DNA of 64,000 nucleotides, taken from positions 248,001 to 312,000 of the forward strand of contig JAWWNJ010000153.1 in the NCBI GenBank assembly GCA_037176885.1, in the 5' to 3' direction. A program made the translations under genes and the position numbers. This DNA is from Favolaschia claudopus (Eukaryota > Basidiomycota > Agaricomycetes > Agaricales > Mycenaceae). Numbering within the stretch: the first letter of the stretch is position 1; every line of letters begins with the position of its first letter. This document shows positions 1 to 11,265 of the stretch, in pieces. Under the pieces are notes generated by a model. That model made no database searches. It was not told where the DNA came from and saw only the letters and a list, made by a program, of their open reading frames with translations.

Positions 1-7
1 CTCAAAC

Positions 8-663
8 TCAGTGATTCAGTCTTCCAAACGCGATCTCGCCCACCACCACACCGAGGACAACGCTGATGATGTACGAAACATTGAAAGTCCTGGATCAAAT
101 ACGCGGTGAGCCTTCGAACACAAATAAGCCGAGAGAGACTAACATGACGACCAGCATCAGAGTGTAGTGAATAGTAGACTGGAGGCCTGCTAATGCGCCG
201 CGGGAGAATTCGTGAGATGGAACGAAACGATTCGACGAGGTGGGCATGAGAACACCATTGTTGGGCTTGCTCGTGGTGGGTCTCGAGCTTGGTCCCGGCA
301 AATGAGTCTCGGAATCGTTGGCACTCCTTTCGCCTTCAGACCCGCCCGCGAGACGGTAAAGTCTGGGCGCAGACGTTGTCAAAGATTGGTCAAAGAGGTC
401 CTCCAACGAAACTGTACTCACCGTTCCGCAAACCGACGTTCTACTCCACGGGTGACAGCGCGGAGGTAGCGATCGCCAACAGAAACGAGGAAGAAGACGA
501 GGCAAGTGGCAAAAACCGTGCCGGGGGTGGAGGGGGCGATGGTGTCGAAGAGGACAACGTCGCCGGAGGTGAAATGGAGGTACGACTTCATCATCATCAT
601 CGACATGTCGTGGTCTGAACTCGGGGTGGTAGAGTTCATATCCATGCCGCTCATGCTGTCCAT
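8..663 (-). CDS. Ctr-family copper transporter
   Basis: High-affinity copper importer of the Ctr family, which forms trimers in the plasma or vacuolar membrane and carries Cu(I). I read three exons, 663-422, 362-144 and 89-8, with GT-AG introns of 59 and 54 nt. The N-terminus is Met-rich (MDSMSGMDMN and a run of four Met), as expected for extracellular copper capture. TM1 follows the motif SYLHFTSGD. TM2 contains the MxxxM selectivity motif (MLVVM), which joins across intron 2. TM3 contains GxxxG (GVVVG), the trimer-packing motif. The protein ends GRLNH and lies wholly inside the window. The start is the Met before the Met-rich stretch; an upstream in-frame ATG would add a sequence unlike the family. 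The family assignment is firm; the localisation is inferred. Confidence 0.9.
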
Positions 664-1869
664 ATTTCTCTCCAAATTTGACCAAGTGGGCGATGAGAAA
701 AGAAATAGGATAGCTAGACGTCCGCCTTTTAACCGTCTATTTGTCGGGAACAAATAAAAGTTGAACCAAGTTGTCACGTGTGGAAATCTGAGATCTGGTT
801 CGTTTCGCCAAATCAGCGCAGAGGCATCAGCCATCAAATGGTATAAAAGGCCGGCAAATTTGCCTCATCGGTGTTTTCTCCCCTCTTTCCCGCTCCCCCA
901 TCTCCCGCTAATCCCTCCATTACTTCTCCGAACTTCTCGATACGATGAGGATACGAATACTGAGGCGATCGGATGGCCACTTGAGTACCCAGGTGCGTGT
1001 TGCGCAGACCACCACGAAACGCGAATGATGCTCATGTCCCTCTTATTCTCCTCAACTCGCCCTCAAAGATCCCCTCACGCTGTTCGACAACCTCCTGGGC
1101 CTTTATCCCTCAAGTCCCTCTGCGTTCACCACACCCCATCCAACCTGGCTCTGCGCTTCTATGCAATCTCCGTGCCTTATCGACGGACTGGTTCGTCTTG
1201 TCTCACCGTCGACTGATCCAATCGTCGCCTCGTTTCTCTCTGCCAAGTTCCCGAGTCATTCCCCGAGTCAAAAGTCTATTTCACGCCACTCCTGATGGTT
1301 GCACGCGGAACGCTGTCTCGTGTCCACCGATCATCGCACCTACGGGCACATCTCGCCGCGCCGCTTTCTTGGCTTTCGCTTGCTTGGTTCAATTATTCCT
1401 GATTTGAATATTTTTGTACACTTGGATGCACGTTTCTCGTTTTCTTTGGTTCCCGTCGGTACCCGCAACCAGCGGACAATGTAAACGGCTTTAGCTCGCC
1501 ATTCAATATGCGGGTGAATTATTCGATGCCAGACGGCTCTCTTTGTGTAGTTTCACCAATCTCGCACAGTCAATACACACGATTCCAAACTCGCAGCTCC
1601 TATTGGTCGCTACATGGATTTGTCGTTGGTTTTCTGACTCACAAAAAGGCTGGCCGACTTCACGGGTTCTCCTGAGTACCCTCCCAGTTCTCCCTATGCC
1701 TCTCTTTGATTTCTGGGTGATTTGTCATAAACGTATTTCCTGGGTACCCGACCGGTCATTCGATATAAAGCCCATGAATTTTGACCTCGTGTTGGGTCGT
1801 TCTTGATTCTTGTGCTTCTTCTGTTTCTCTACTCTACATTCAAGCGGCAAATTGAACAAATCGACCACC
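664..1869. other. Intergenic; TATA box and weak plus-strand ORF
   Basis: Upstream of the divergent copper transporter and methyltransferase genes. A TATAAAAG box lies on the plus strand at 842-849, followed by a CT-rich tract at about 880-940 like a fungal transcription start. A two-exon reading frame (945-992 and 1069-1407, 128 codons) begins just after it, with a GTGCGT donor and a CAAAG acceptor, but the product resembles nothing I recognise. It could be a real short gene or a spurious frame. Confidence 0.3.
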
Positions 1870-2911
1870 ATGTCCATCAAAATGGATTATTCGACAATTT
1901 CCGACGCAGGTCTATCCCCTCCCCTAGAATTGTGTAACTCTCACTCACATACACGCTCCCCTCGCAGACGTCGAGAAAATGGAACAAATGTCCAGCCCCT
2001 CAGCCACCGCACTCCTCGTTCAAACGGGCTTGCTCCCAGTCCCCCCTTCTTCTGAATCAAATCCTGTTAAGTTGAGGATTCTGGACCTCGCATGCGGCGC
2101 GGGCGTCATCACTTCGCTCTTCTTCAACTCACTTGCGAATACGAATACATCGAACGCTGAGGCGCATGTGGCGTGTGGGGATCTCGAGCCGCAGATGGTT
2201 AAGCTCGCGCAGAAGAGGATTGAGAGGAATGGGTGGAATGCGGAGGCGGTTGTTCTTGATGCGCAGGTAGGCGATTTTCGTTGATCTGCTTTTTCTTATC
2301 AATGAAGTTTTTGCTTTCGTTTAATCGTATAGGCGATGCCGTTCCCGGACAATCACTTCACGCACGTCCTCATGAACATGGGAATCCAAGTCGTGCCTGA
2401 CCAAGCGCGCGTCATCCAAGGTAAGCCAACTTGCACTCCCCTCCTCTCCTCCTCCTTTGCGATAAAAACCAATTAATCGTCTCATTTTTCGGCAGAATCC
2501 TTCCGCGTCCTCGCCCCCTCCGGCCTCTTCGGCATGACCTCCGCCAGCACCCCCGGCTGGCTCCCCCTCATCCACGCCGCGCTCGGCTCCTCCGAGTCAT
2601 TCACCCCGCCCCCCATGTTCACCTCCGGCCCCCTCCTCTCCCCAGCAACCATCACCTCATTTCTCACCGACGCGGGATTCACCCAGGTTGAAGTGAAGAC
2701 GCTGGAGTTCGACACGACGACAGGGGTGGAGGAGCATTTGGTTATGATGCGGCGGATGTTGGGTGGCGAGGGGGGGATGTTGGGCGGGGAGGAGAGGTGG
2801 GGGAGGTATGAGGGGTATGTGAGGGGGAGGTTTGGTGGTTCTGAGGGGGAGGGGGAGGGGGAGGTGAGGTTGAGGTCGGAGATGTTTGTTACGACTGCGA
2901 GGAAGGGGTAG
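1870..2911 (+). CDS. SAM-dependent methyltransferase
   Basis: Class I (Rossmann-fold) S-adenosylmethionine methyltransferase of unknown substrate. Four exons: 1870-1909, 1968-2266, 2333-2420 and 2496-2911, all with GT-AG borders and preserved frame. Motif I is LDLACGAGV (SAM glycine loop). The acidic residues after strand 2 appear as CGDLEPQMV, and LDAQ then AMPFPD (post-I/II region) is split by intron 2. Exon 4 supplies 'LAPSGLFGMTS', the usual segment after motif III, then a C-terminal helical part and a Gly/Glu-rich low-complexity stretch (GEGGMLGGEE, GSEGEGEGE). The first exon holds only 13 codons. Fold assignment is confident; no pathway can be inferred because the neighbours are unrelated. 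Confidence 0.85.
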
Positions 2912-3251
2912 GATTATTTCTTTGTGAGATTTTGGGATCTGTTGACTGCAATCGTTGGGACGGATCTCGAGACCGGGCGGGACAGACAGAGGTCGTGTGG
3001 GCGGTGATGGCTGCTTTCGTACGAGTTGAGTAAGCTTTTCGTTGTCGCATCCCTCTCGATAGATTGAGATCCCGCGTTGGCTTGGAGAACTGCGCAGAAT
3101 ACGCTGTCAATTTCAGTTAATGAATCACGCTCTGGTAAAGTTCCGACTGGTCAGACAAGTAAAGTTTAGCGAATACGATTTGAAACGAGAAGACGTGAAG
3201 TGAATTCCGCATGAGTTAGACATCTGTCGTACAATCGTGACCAACATATAA
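2912..3251. other. Convergent 3' spacer, no gene seen
   Basis: Tail-to-tail spacer between the methyltransferase and the minus-strand F-box-like gene. It should hold both 3' UTRs. I see no conserved reading frame or repeat. Confidence 0.5.
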
Positions 3252-4560
3252 TCAGAGCCTGTCCACTGTCTCCTATTTCAATGTTATCGGACGCTCTTCG
3301 CACCAGAATTAAATTCAACATACCTGCCACCACAAATTTCGCCTCTCGAAAAAAGAAATACCATGCGTTGCAATTGGAATAATCTGCAGCTGCGCCAGGA
3401 ACTCCGCATCAATGCATTCAATCGCTCACAAAGAACGAAAACATACCAGGCCCTTGGATGTCAACGACGGCAAAAGCTCCGCAACTTTATCGATATCACC
3501 TGCCCGGGTGGGTTCGATTTTGACGACTGCGAGTGAGGGGAAAGAAGCGAGGATGGGGTCGAGCTTTTCAACACTTGTCCAGTCGGCGTTTCCGGTCGCG
3601 AGCGCTACGAAAATGGTACGCAGACCCCGGAGCGCGACAGCACTGGCGAGCGTTGATAGAAGGGTGGTTGAGGTGTTACCCCACGAATTGATTCTTAAGA
3701 TGCGGAGATTCGGGAACAGGCCGAGGTCGAAGCTATCTCCGTCGTAGTCACCCTGAGAAAATAACAAGGTATGGTCAGCAAGGGAGTGTTGACGAAGGCA
3801 TCGTGATTATTCGCACCAGAAAATCGAGCTCGAGAACCTCTATGTTATTACATTGCATATCTTTGATGACAGCCCCCACGGAAAAACTTGGCGTGATCCG
3901 GAATGAAAGAGCCTTCAGCTGCGTTAGATTGAATGGCGCAACATCCGAAGGATGAAAGCCGGGGAGGCTGTAAGGGCTTCCCCAGAGATCAAGCCGCAGA
4001 GAAATCAGAGTGATATCCGCCATTGGAACCGAGTTCGGGAAAGCGAACTCGACCGCGTTGTCGAAACAATAAAGGTCAAGGTGTTGAATGCTCGGGCCAG
4101 GCATCAGGGCGGCCAAGGCGTCAGGGTTTGCCGAGGAGAGTTCCAAACGCCGCAGCGTAGGGAGGGTGAGGAGTGTAGAGAATGAGTTTAGCACAGTTTT
4201 GTACGTTCGAATGCATAAGCTTTCCAGTCGAGTGAACGCGAGATTGCATATTTGGTCGACTGTAGCTGGCTCTAAGGCGCGGTCCATGTAAAACCAGTCT
4301 TCGACGGCAAAGGTCAGACGCCTAACATGGTGTAGGAGACGCGGATTGCTGCTCAGTGCCGCGTGAAATTTCGACAAGACGTGGTGAGGCTTCCGTGCTT
4401 CCAAGTTTGCCAGATATGGAGCACGGAAAAGGTGCGATTGGGCTGGATCTGTCCAAGACCGAGCTACCAGAGCACAAGCAAGGAGATCCGAGCGATACGG
4501 CGCAACGAAAGTGAGGCAATATCGTAGAAGTTCTTCCACTTCCAGGGGATGTTGCGCCAT
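3252..4560 (-). CDS. F-box-like / LRR protein, four exons
   Basis: Protein of a basidiomycete family with a short F-box-like N-terminus (MAQHPLEVEELL, then 'LLACALVARSWTDPAQSHLF') and leucine-rich segments (LRRLELSS, LRILRINS). Such proteins usually act as substrate adaptors of SCF ubiquitin ligases. I read exons 4560-3817, 3752-3447, 3389-3324 and 3272-3252, giving 378 residues. Exons 3 and 4 are supported by the paralogue at 15778-17060: both end exon 3 with 'ERR(N/K)LWWQ' and both have a final exon of seven codons including the stop (ETVDRL here, EVTERF there). The start is the Met matching the paralogue's MQRQNP. The family's exact partners are unknown. Confidence 0.75.
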
Positions 4561-4737
4561 CGACAATCGGTGAAGATGGCGGTAAGCAAGAGAGCTGCGG
4601 AGTTTGAATTTGACGATGATGGATCGGCACACCCCGAGCCGAGGCAGACAAAAAAAAAGCAAAACCAGCACAGAATAATAACGCTCTAAATATTTTGAAG
4701 CCTCCGACCAACCATCTTACTATATATTTCTGCCAAT

Positions 4738-7257
4738 CTACCGCCTTCCCCCATCCCTCCCATCACCCTCTCCAGACACGCCTTCTTCCACATCTTGCCT
4801 CGGCGGCGGCTTCGAAACCGCCGACGCAATTTTGTCCGGCAACGGCAGCTCCTCGATGGGGAGAGCGGAGAGGAAAAGACAGACGGCGATGACCTGCGAA
4901 TCATTTCGTATCAACACGAGAGTAGAGGAAGGGGAAGATGTTTGATGAAATAAAAGCAAAAGGAGAAAGTGGTAGATCGATTCGAAGAGAAAAAGAAAGG
5001 AATGGAGTAACTCACCACCTGTGAAAGGAAAACAACGTGTAACGCTGCCATCCAGCTCGCCGTAGCTTTGTCCTTCAGGTCATCGGGGAGAGTGTGAATG
5101 AATTTCGTCGAAGCGAGAATTTTTTCGATGATCTGCAATACGGCGATGGAGGTGTTATTTGAGCAAACCAAAAATGAAATTTGACAAACGCACCTCCTCA
5201 TCACCGATCCTTGCCCTCAACTCCCTCGCGAGGAGCGTTTGCGTCAACGCAGCGGAAAGCGAGACGCCGAGGACTTCGCCTGTCGTGCGGAAGAGGTAGG
5301 AAACTGCGCGCAAGTAAGATTCGACTGAATGAGAGGGTGTAAAAGAGAGACGCACGTCCAGTAGCAAGCGGAATCTCCTCGGCAGGGATACTCGCAATGA
5401 GCGCCAGCAGCGTTGTTGTCACTGAACCGGCTGAACCGAAGCCCTGAACAAAAGCAAAAGGGTCAGTGAATCTGAGTTAAGTGTGCGAATGGAGTGAGAA
5501 ACGGAGACTGGACTACGCACCGAAGGTAGAAGTGTGGTGTACAGGATCCATTCCGGTGTGTGTGCATCCCTGTAAACTCAGGCATGTTAGCGCGAGAAGC
5601 GGAAGAGAGGAAAATGAATCAAAAAAGAGAGTTAAGTTGGAAAGGAAACAACATAGAGACCAAAGCAATGACACAACGAAGAACGGCAATGAAAACCAGC
5701 GAGTAACAGAATAAAACATCCACTCACCACCCCGCCAAAACGACATTCGCCACAACCAACGCCGCACACATGATCGTCTGCATCCACCAATATTTTCCCG
5801 TTCTGCGCATATACCACCCCGCGCCAACAGAACTCAGCGCGACCGCTGCAGAATTCGGTGTGAGATGGAGGCCGGCGATGCTTGCGGGTAGGAGGCGAGC
5901 GGCGGTGAAGTAGAGGGGCACGTTGTAGAGGGTTGAGAATGTGAGGAGGGAGAGGAGGAAGTTGTGCTGCGAATGAATAATCGATGAACCGATAAAGATG
6001 CTAACAAATTCAAGGGCTTACTGTTGCTACAAAGAAGGGTGTGCGCTAGGAGATCAAGCAGGGAACTCGATTAGCAAGAGTGAATGCGATAGAAGAACGA
6101 TTGAAGGAGACGCACCTGCTTGAGCATCCACACCGCCAGAATCGGCTCCGCGGCGATCTTGTATTCCACCAGAAGGAATGAGGTGGTTAACAACGCTCTG
6201 CCCAGTCATGGATGAGAGATATGCGATCCGAGCGAATCACTCACGAAGCAATCAACCACCCCCACACCTCCCTCTCGCCCCACCCATACCCCGACACCGT
6301 CTTATATTCCATCCCCACAACGAAACTCAACAACGCGCCGACCAGACTCGCTGTCCCCGCATAATCGATCCTCCTCAGCTTCGCAAGAAGTGTCGTGCGT
6401 TGCGCGTTGAGGATGGACTGTGGCTCGCGAACGGAGAAGAATATGAATATGAGCCCGATACAGAGGATGGGCGCTTGGGAGGTGAATGCGGAGCGCCAGC
6501 CGATGGTGTCGCCGAGGTAACCGCCAAGAGGGGCACCGACGGCGGCGCCGAGGCCCCAGGAGATGTTCATGACTGATTTGACGTAATCAATGGAGAACAG
6601 GTGGTGTGAAAAGGATCCGGATACTTACATCCCTGGTACAGACCCCGACTTTTGAGTGGCACGATGTCGGAGAGGATTATACTCCCGACGACCGTCAGCC
6701 CGCTCCCCCCAATTCCAGCTAACGCGCGATACGCTACGAGTTGGGTCCTTCATCCAATCCTTATTAGCCGCTGAAGAAGAGAAAGACAAATCGAAACCTA
6801 CATATTCTCTGCAAATCCGCACAGAACCGTAGCCACCGCGAATAAAACCCCCGCGAACACGATACTTGGTCGTCGTCCAAGAATGTTAGCAAGACGTCCG
6901 AAGAGCGGAGTCGCCGCCGTACGAGCGAGCATATACGCTGTGCCAATCCACGAGCTATATTGCATAGATTGAAGCGAGGAGCCGATTGTGCTAAGCAGAG
7001 TAGCCACGATGGTTCCATCGAGACTTCCGATGAACGCGAAACTAGAATTATCGTGTCGTGAAAGTCAAATACGAGGGCCGATAAAAAGATTGTCGAATGA
7101 GGTAGATTGCACGGTGTCAGACGCGCTAAAAGACCATGGATTCGATAGGATACGCATACCTAAGGATACCAGTGATGAGGAAGGCAAAGTCTCGTCTTGT
7201 TGGGTAGACCGCGGCGGGCTTGGGGATGAGGGGCGTCTGCTCTGTCGTGGTGGCCAT
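4738..7257 (-). CDS. MFS transporter, DHA2/Vba-like
   Basis: Major facilitator superfamily exporter, most like the 14-TM drug:H+ antiporter/vacuolar basic amino acid group. The protein begins MATTTEQTPLIPKPAA; exon 1 (7257-7160) joins exon 2 (from 7041) to give 'ILSFAFIGSLDGTIVATLL'. The next segments carry 'GTAYMLARTAATPLFGRLA' and 'LGRRPS' (motif A, loop 2-3), 'YRALAGIGGSG' (motif B), and 'GLGAAVGAPLGG' with 'DTIGWRSAF' (motif C region). Further exons continue to the end at 4738 (DGRDGGRR). There are about ten short introns; I checked the first four junctions. The N-terminal EQTPLIPK resembles a dileucine vacuolar sorting signal. The substrate is not predictable. Confidence 0.85.
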
Positions 7258-7976
7258 GAGAGTGAGAAACAAGACGCGTCTGACTCATCGTGGGTTTGAT
7301 TTCGGCGACAAACCGAGCATATTGCCGAATGATCCGACGGAGATTGCCATGTCACCGCGTGAGAGCGTTGGGGGAAAATCTTCGGCATTTGCTTAACATG
7401 CAATATGCAGCTAGGTTAAGCATATGATCGGGTACGTATGCGAGTGAAACACGTAGCATTGAAAATCGACATCAGGATATTTAATAGGGTGATTCATTCA
7501 TCGTGTGGTTGAGTCTCAACACGCGGCGAAAGTCGAAGTTGAAGTCGAGGGCGAGATTGATCATTGAATCACGAGAACTGATTCATAAAGACACCCAGGA
7601 AGGGGGAAGGTAGCGTGAAACTCATGAGAGCTTGAAGTCACTTGGACGATGGCGACTATTGAACCGAATTCAACCTGAATTATCGATACTTTCGGGATTC
7701 GCAATTCTTGCCTCGAACCGGTGTTGTCGAAGGAATGGCAGAGGCTACGCACATTGATAACCAAAAGACGACCAAGGAGAAAGACAGGTAGAAGATGGAG
7801 GCAGATGAAGAGTCGACACTTTAATCGTTGCAATTCCTGATGATCGGGCACATGAGTAGTCAGAAACCGAACCTGATTTGTGGTTGAAGAAGATGTGGTC
7901 AGATAAATGAAGGAGGACGATACTCGGTACGTGGATATTATGCTGGATCTCCACTGCAAATCGTGAGTTCCATGGG
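7258..7976. other. Intergenic, no gene seen
   Basis: Upstream of the MFS gene and downstream of the next F-box gene, both on the minus strand. Open frames here have no recognisable composition or motif. Confidence 0.5.
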
Positions 7977-9635
7977 TCAAATGAATGAAGAAATAACGAA
8001 CATAATTTCATCGTCCGCGGGGCCAAAAAAGAACTGACACCGCTTCAACTGCGAAATCCGACCTTCGATATCTTTCTCAAACTCTCTGAAGCATCCCTTC
8101 AGCCAATACAACTCCACGTCAAACTGTCCATCCCCAAGTAAATCAAGCCGCAACAGAATCAGCTTCAGCAAAAGCTCGTTGTCGAACTTCAAGAGCCCCT
8201 GTAACCCGAGATTGGCGAGGCGGGGGACAATGGACCTATCCTCGAGCGCAACGAGCAGATCATCCGTAATCAACAGGTGTTCTGGAGCGTCAGAGACAAT
8301 ATCCGCAGCGAAATCCGAAAGCGCCAAACGCTCGAGCACGGGTAATTCACCCAGACATTCTATCAACTCGGATTGAGTGATGACGACGTCCCATAGATGA
8401 AGAGCTTGTAGCTGCGTGCTGAATCCTGATCGCTTGCCCAAAGCCAGGAATTCATGACGTGGCCAGGGAACCGAATATTGTTCAGCCTCAAATTCGATTT
8501 GCTTGATAGCGGGGAGAGTGAGAGAGTCGAGAATCTTGGCGACCGTCACACCGATTAGATGGGGTGGGAAACGCTGGAGGAGTTCGATGAGGAGGGAAGA
8601 GATGTTGGATGTGGTATGCGGAATGGGCGGAGTTAGCTCCCAGATGCTGTGGAAGTTTGTGGGTGTCAACCGCAGCGCAAAATCTACTGGTGCGGCAAGG
8701 TGCGATAGTAGAGAGAGGCAGGGGAACGCACTGTTGCCAAATACTGCGGCAGTACCCAACGGTTCCCAGAACACAAGGCTGCGAATTTGGCTGAGCGGGA
8801 GATGATGGAGCACATTCCAAGGCCCGGGAGTAAACGCGAACTCGCCGGACTCCAGTCGAGGGGCGTCTGTGAACGTCGATACAGCCTCGGCGGTGAAATC
8901 TCCGTACAACGCAAGAGACGTCAACCGCGGCATATTCCCTCTCGCCGCAGAGAGTCCGGTGAGATCGAGTGAGTAACCTGTGATGCTCATCCACTCCCAT
9001 CTTTCCGCGTGCTTCGCCAGGAGTTCAAGCGAGGGACTATGTAAGGGTGTTCCCCGCTCAGTCCGGATAGCGATGAAAAGAGATGTTTTCCTCCCTCGTG
9101 TTAGGACTTCCTCTAAGATTCCCATCATCTTCGCCGTGATTCTGTCGGAGGTGTCCCACAAAATGGACTCCAGATCGACGCTTTCCCAGAGCACGGGCGT
9201 ACCCAGGACGATATCGTGCCATCGCGTACACACTTGCGATACAACCATGAGAGGGCCGTGTGCGAGTCGCAAAAAGGCAGTCGGGAGAGGCGGCTGCGGT
9301 GGCTGCGCGTCGTCGAGGATCGGAGTGGACGCCAAGTCATGTTGGGCGAATATATGTGATAGAATTTCCGGGGGAAGGCGGCGTATGAATGAAAGAAGCG
9401 AGTTACATTCGTCGTGGAAGGTTTCCAACTCCAAACGATCTTCTTCCAATATTTTGAGCTCTGCTCTGAGCCGGGAAATTTCGGCATCGTAGCGAGACAG
9501 CTCAGGACTAATGGAGTCGATGATAGAACGTAGATCGGTAGGAGGTGGGCTGTAAGAACGTGTATTCTCGCGTATGCGGGTCTTCTGAGGAAGCAGCGAG
9601 AGCAATTCGGTGCGAATGAACGCTGTCGTGGTCAT
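7977..9635 (-). CDS. F-box domain protein, single exon
   Basis: F-box-like protein of the large Agaricomycete family, a presumed SCF substrate receptor. The start is taken at MTTTAFIRTELL; an earlier in-frame Met adds a non-conserved stretch. The N-terminus has a coiled coil ('LSRYDAEISRLRAELKILEE'), then the F-box core 'RRLPPEILSHIFAQ', then 'VSQVCTRWHDIVLGTPVLW', the usual F-box helix-2/3 signature. The rest is irregular leucine-rich repeats (LTSLALYGDF, LQALHLWDV, LERLALSDF, LANLGLQGL). It has about 552 residues and no intron. A GTTCGT near the C-terminus could be a donor for a small final exon, but nothing conserved follows. Confidence 0.8.
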   Translation of the reverse strand: MTTTAFIRTELLSLLPQKTRIRENTRSYSPPPTDLRSIIDSISPELSRYDAEISRLRAELKILEEDRLELETFHDECNSLLSFIRRLPPEILSHIFAQHDLASTPILDDAQPPQPPLPTAFLRLAHGPLMVVSQVCTRWHDIVLGTPVLWESVDLESILWDTSDRITAKMMGILEEVLTRGRKTSLFIAIRTERGTPLHSPSLELLAKHAERWEWMSITGYSLDLTGLSAARGNMPRLTSLALYGDFTAEAVSTFTDAPRLESGEFAFTPGPWNVLHHLPLSQIRSLVFWEPLGTAAVFGNSAFPCLSLLSHLAAPVDFALRLTPTNFHSIWELTPPIPHTTSNISSLLIELLQRFPPHLIGVTVAKILDSLTLPAIKQIEFEAEQYSVPWPRHEFLALGKRSGFSTQLQALHLWDVVITQSELIECLGELPVLERLALSDFAADIVSDAPEHLLITDDLLVALEDRSIVPRLANLGLQGLLKFDNELLLKLILLRLDLLGDGQFDVELYWLKGCFREFEKDIEGRISQLKRCQFFFGPADDEIMFVISSFI

Positions 9636-9846
9636 GGCGAAGAAAAGGAGAAGTTTGTCACATAGGTCACAATTTCCCAAGCGCAGTATCAGTACGTATT
9701 TTTGCTGATGTCAGCCAGTACTCAAACCACAAACACGACTCTGTTTTTGGTTTTAACTCAAGCCTGTGCAAGACCTGGAAAGAAGGGAGACTCAAATTTC
9801 CTGTGAAATTAAAGCAAGTCTCACAAACAGAATCCAAATTAAATTA

Positions 9847-11265
9847 TCAAATCTTTTCGTACTTCGATCTCCAAACCCAAACCTGATCTCCCCAAAACGT
9901 CCTTATCGCAGCGCCAACCGCCTCCGGATGCGCATGAACAATATCATGCGCTGCGCCGTAAATGTTCACAATCGTAACATGTGCCGGCTTATGCGCTGGA
10001 TTCATAGAGAACAGAGCTTTCATTTCATCTGGACGAGCCAGGTCGTCCGCACTTCCCTACTCGAATGACAGAAAGTCCGAATGAGACGTTAAATTGTGAG
10101 AGGAGGAGAAGACGCAAATACGTACGCGAAGAAGCACCACGCGTCTTCCCTTCCAGGAAGCGGAATCAAAGCTCGATTTGGTATCGGAAACCAAGCGGCT
10201 CCGAAGAGTGGAATGGAGTGCGCGTCTAAATCCAGGCAGATGTTGATGTTGTAATTGCACGATCTTATCCGGAACCAGAAGTCAGCGGTGGATTTGTATG
10301 ATTGAAAAAGTGGAGCACTACCTCCTCTAAATCAGATTTTGGTTTACTCTTTAGAGCATAGTCATAAGCGAAAGAAGATCATTCACACGAGGGTACTCAC
10401 CCGCAACATTTTGAGCATGAGAAGGAATATTGATTCAACGAAAGGCAAAGACCGCAGTCTCGCGAGATATACCGAGTCCTGAAAACAAGCCAGCAATTTT
10501 GAAATTGAGAGATAAGATATTGAAGTTCAAGTAAGACAGACACTCACGATCGCTCCTGCGCTCGCAATGAGAATCACATCCCTCTCCACCAACTCAGGAA
10601 ATCTCGAAATAAACGCGGCACCAATCGCACCGCCAAAGCTCCACCCCACGACATGAGTCTTCTCCCAGCCGATATGTTGTAGCAGGAGCGCAATTTGCGT
10701 AACGTAGAGCTGAGCATCGTATGGTACACCGTGTGGAGCGTCGGAGTATCCGCGGCCGTATAAATCAAACACGAGGACCTGGTAGTTCGCGGCGATGAGG
10801 ATGGGAAGGAGCCCTGCGAAGACAAGAGCTGGGTATGTTAGGCCGGGAATGAGGGTGAGCTGGTGGGATACATCAAAATTTCAGTAATCTTCGCGGCGCG
10901 GGCTGGTTGTGTATAAATGAGGGGCTGCTTACCCTTCTGCCGCTTGCTGGGCCGACGAGCCAGTATCTAACCTGCGCGCAAGTCAATGTGAGCGAGAATT
11001 GGAAAAATAAAACAGACGAGAAATTACTTACTCGACCCATGGGTAATGAGACATATGCGCCGCCTTCAACCCAGTCTTCGGGATAGATCTGTCGAGCACG
11101 GGATTCGACAGGGAGACTTGCGAGGCCAGGATTGACGGCGTGAGGAAGGTGATTGCCAGTGGAGTGTGTGATAAGGGACAGAGCATATGTACAACAGACG
11201 CCGAGGACGACTGCGAGGAGCAGCAGCCATGGGTACGAGGCCGTCTGAATGATCATGACTGCCAT
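9847..11265 (-). CDS. Membrane-anchored alpha/beta hydrolase
   Basis: Alpha/beta-hydrolase-fold enzyme (esterase/lipase-like). The N-terminus (MAVMIIQTASYPWLLLLAVV) is one hydrophobic anchor. Later exons give 'LTLIPGLTYPALVFAG' (oxyanion region), 'VFDLYGRGYSDAP', and the nucleophile elbow 'GWSFGG' (GxSxG). The last exon gives 'GSADDLARPDE' (acid residue loop) and 'GAAHDIVHAHPE' (catalytic His), so the Ser-Asp-His triad appears complete. The protein ends in 'VWVWRSKYEKI'. About six short introns interrupt it; the region around 10260-10450 is the least certain. A start nine bases further in (MIIQTASY) is possible. The substrate is unknown. Confidence 0.75.

Noticed and set aside
3426..3767. Ending the first F-box-like gene at the stop in 3426
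   Set aside because: A GTATGT donor precedes that stop, and the paralogue independently shows the same downstream exons.
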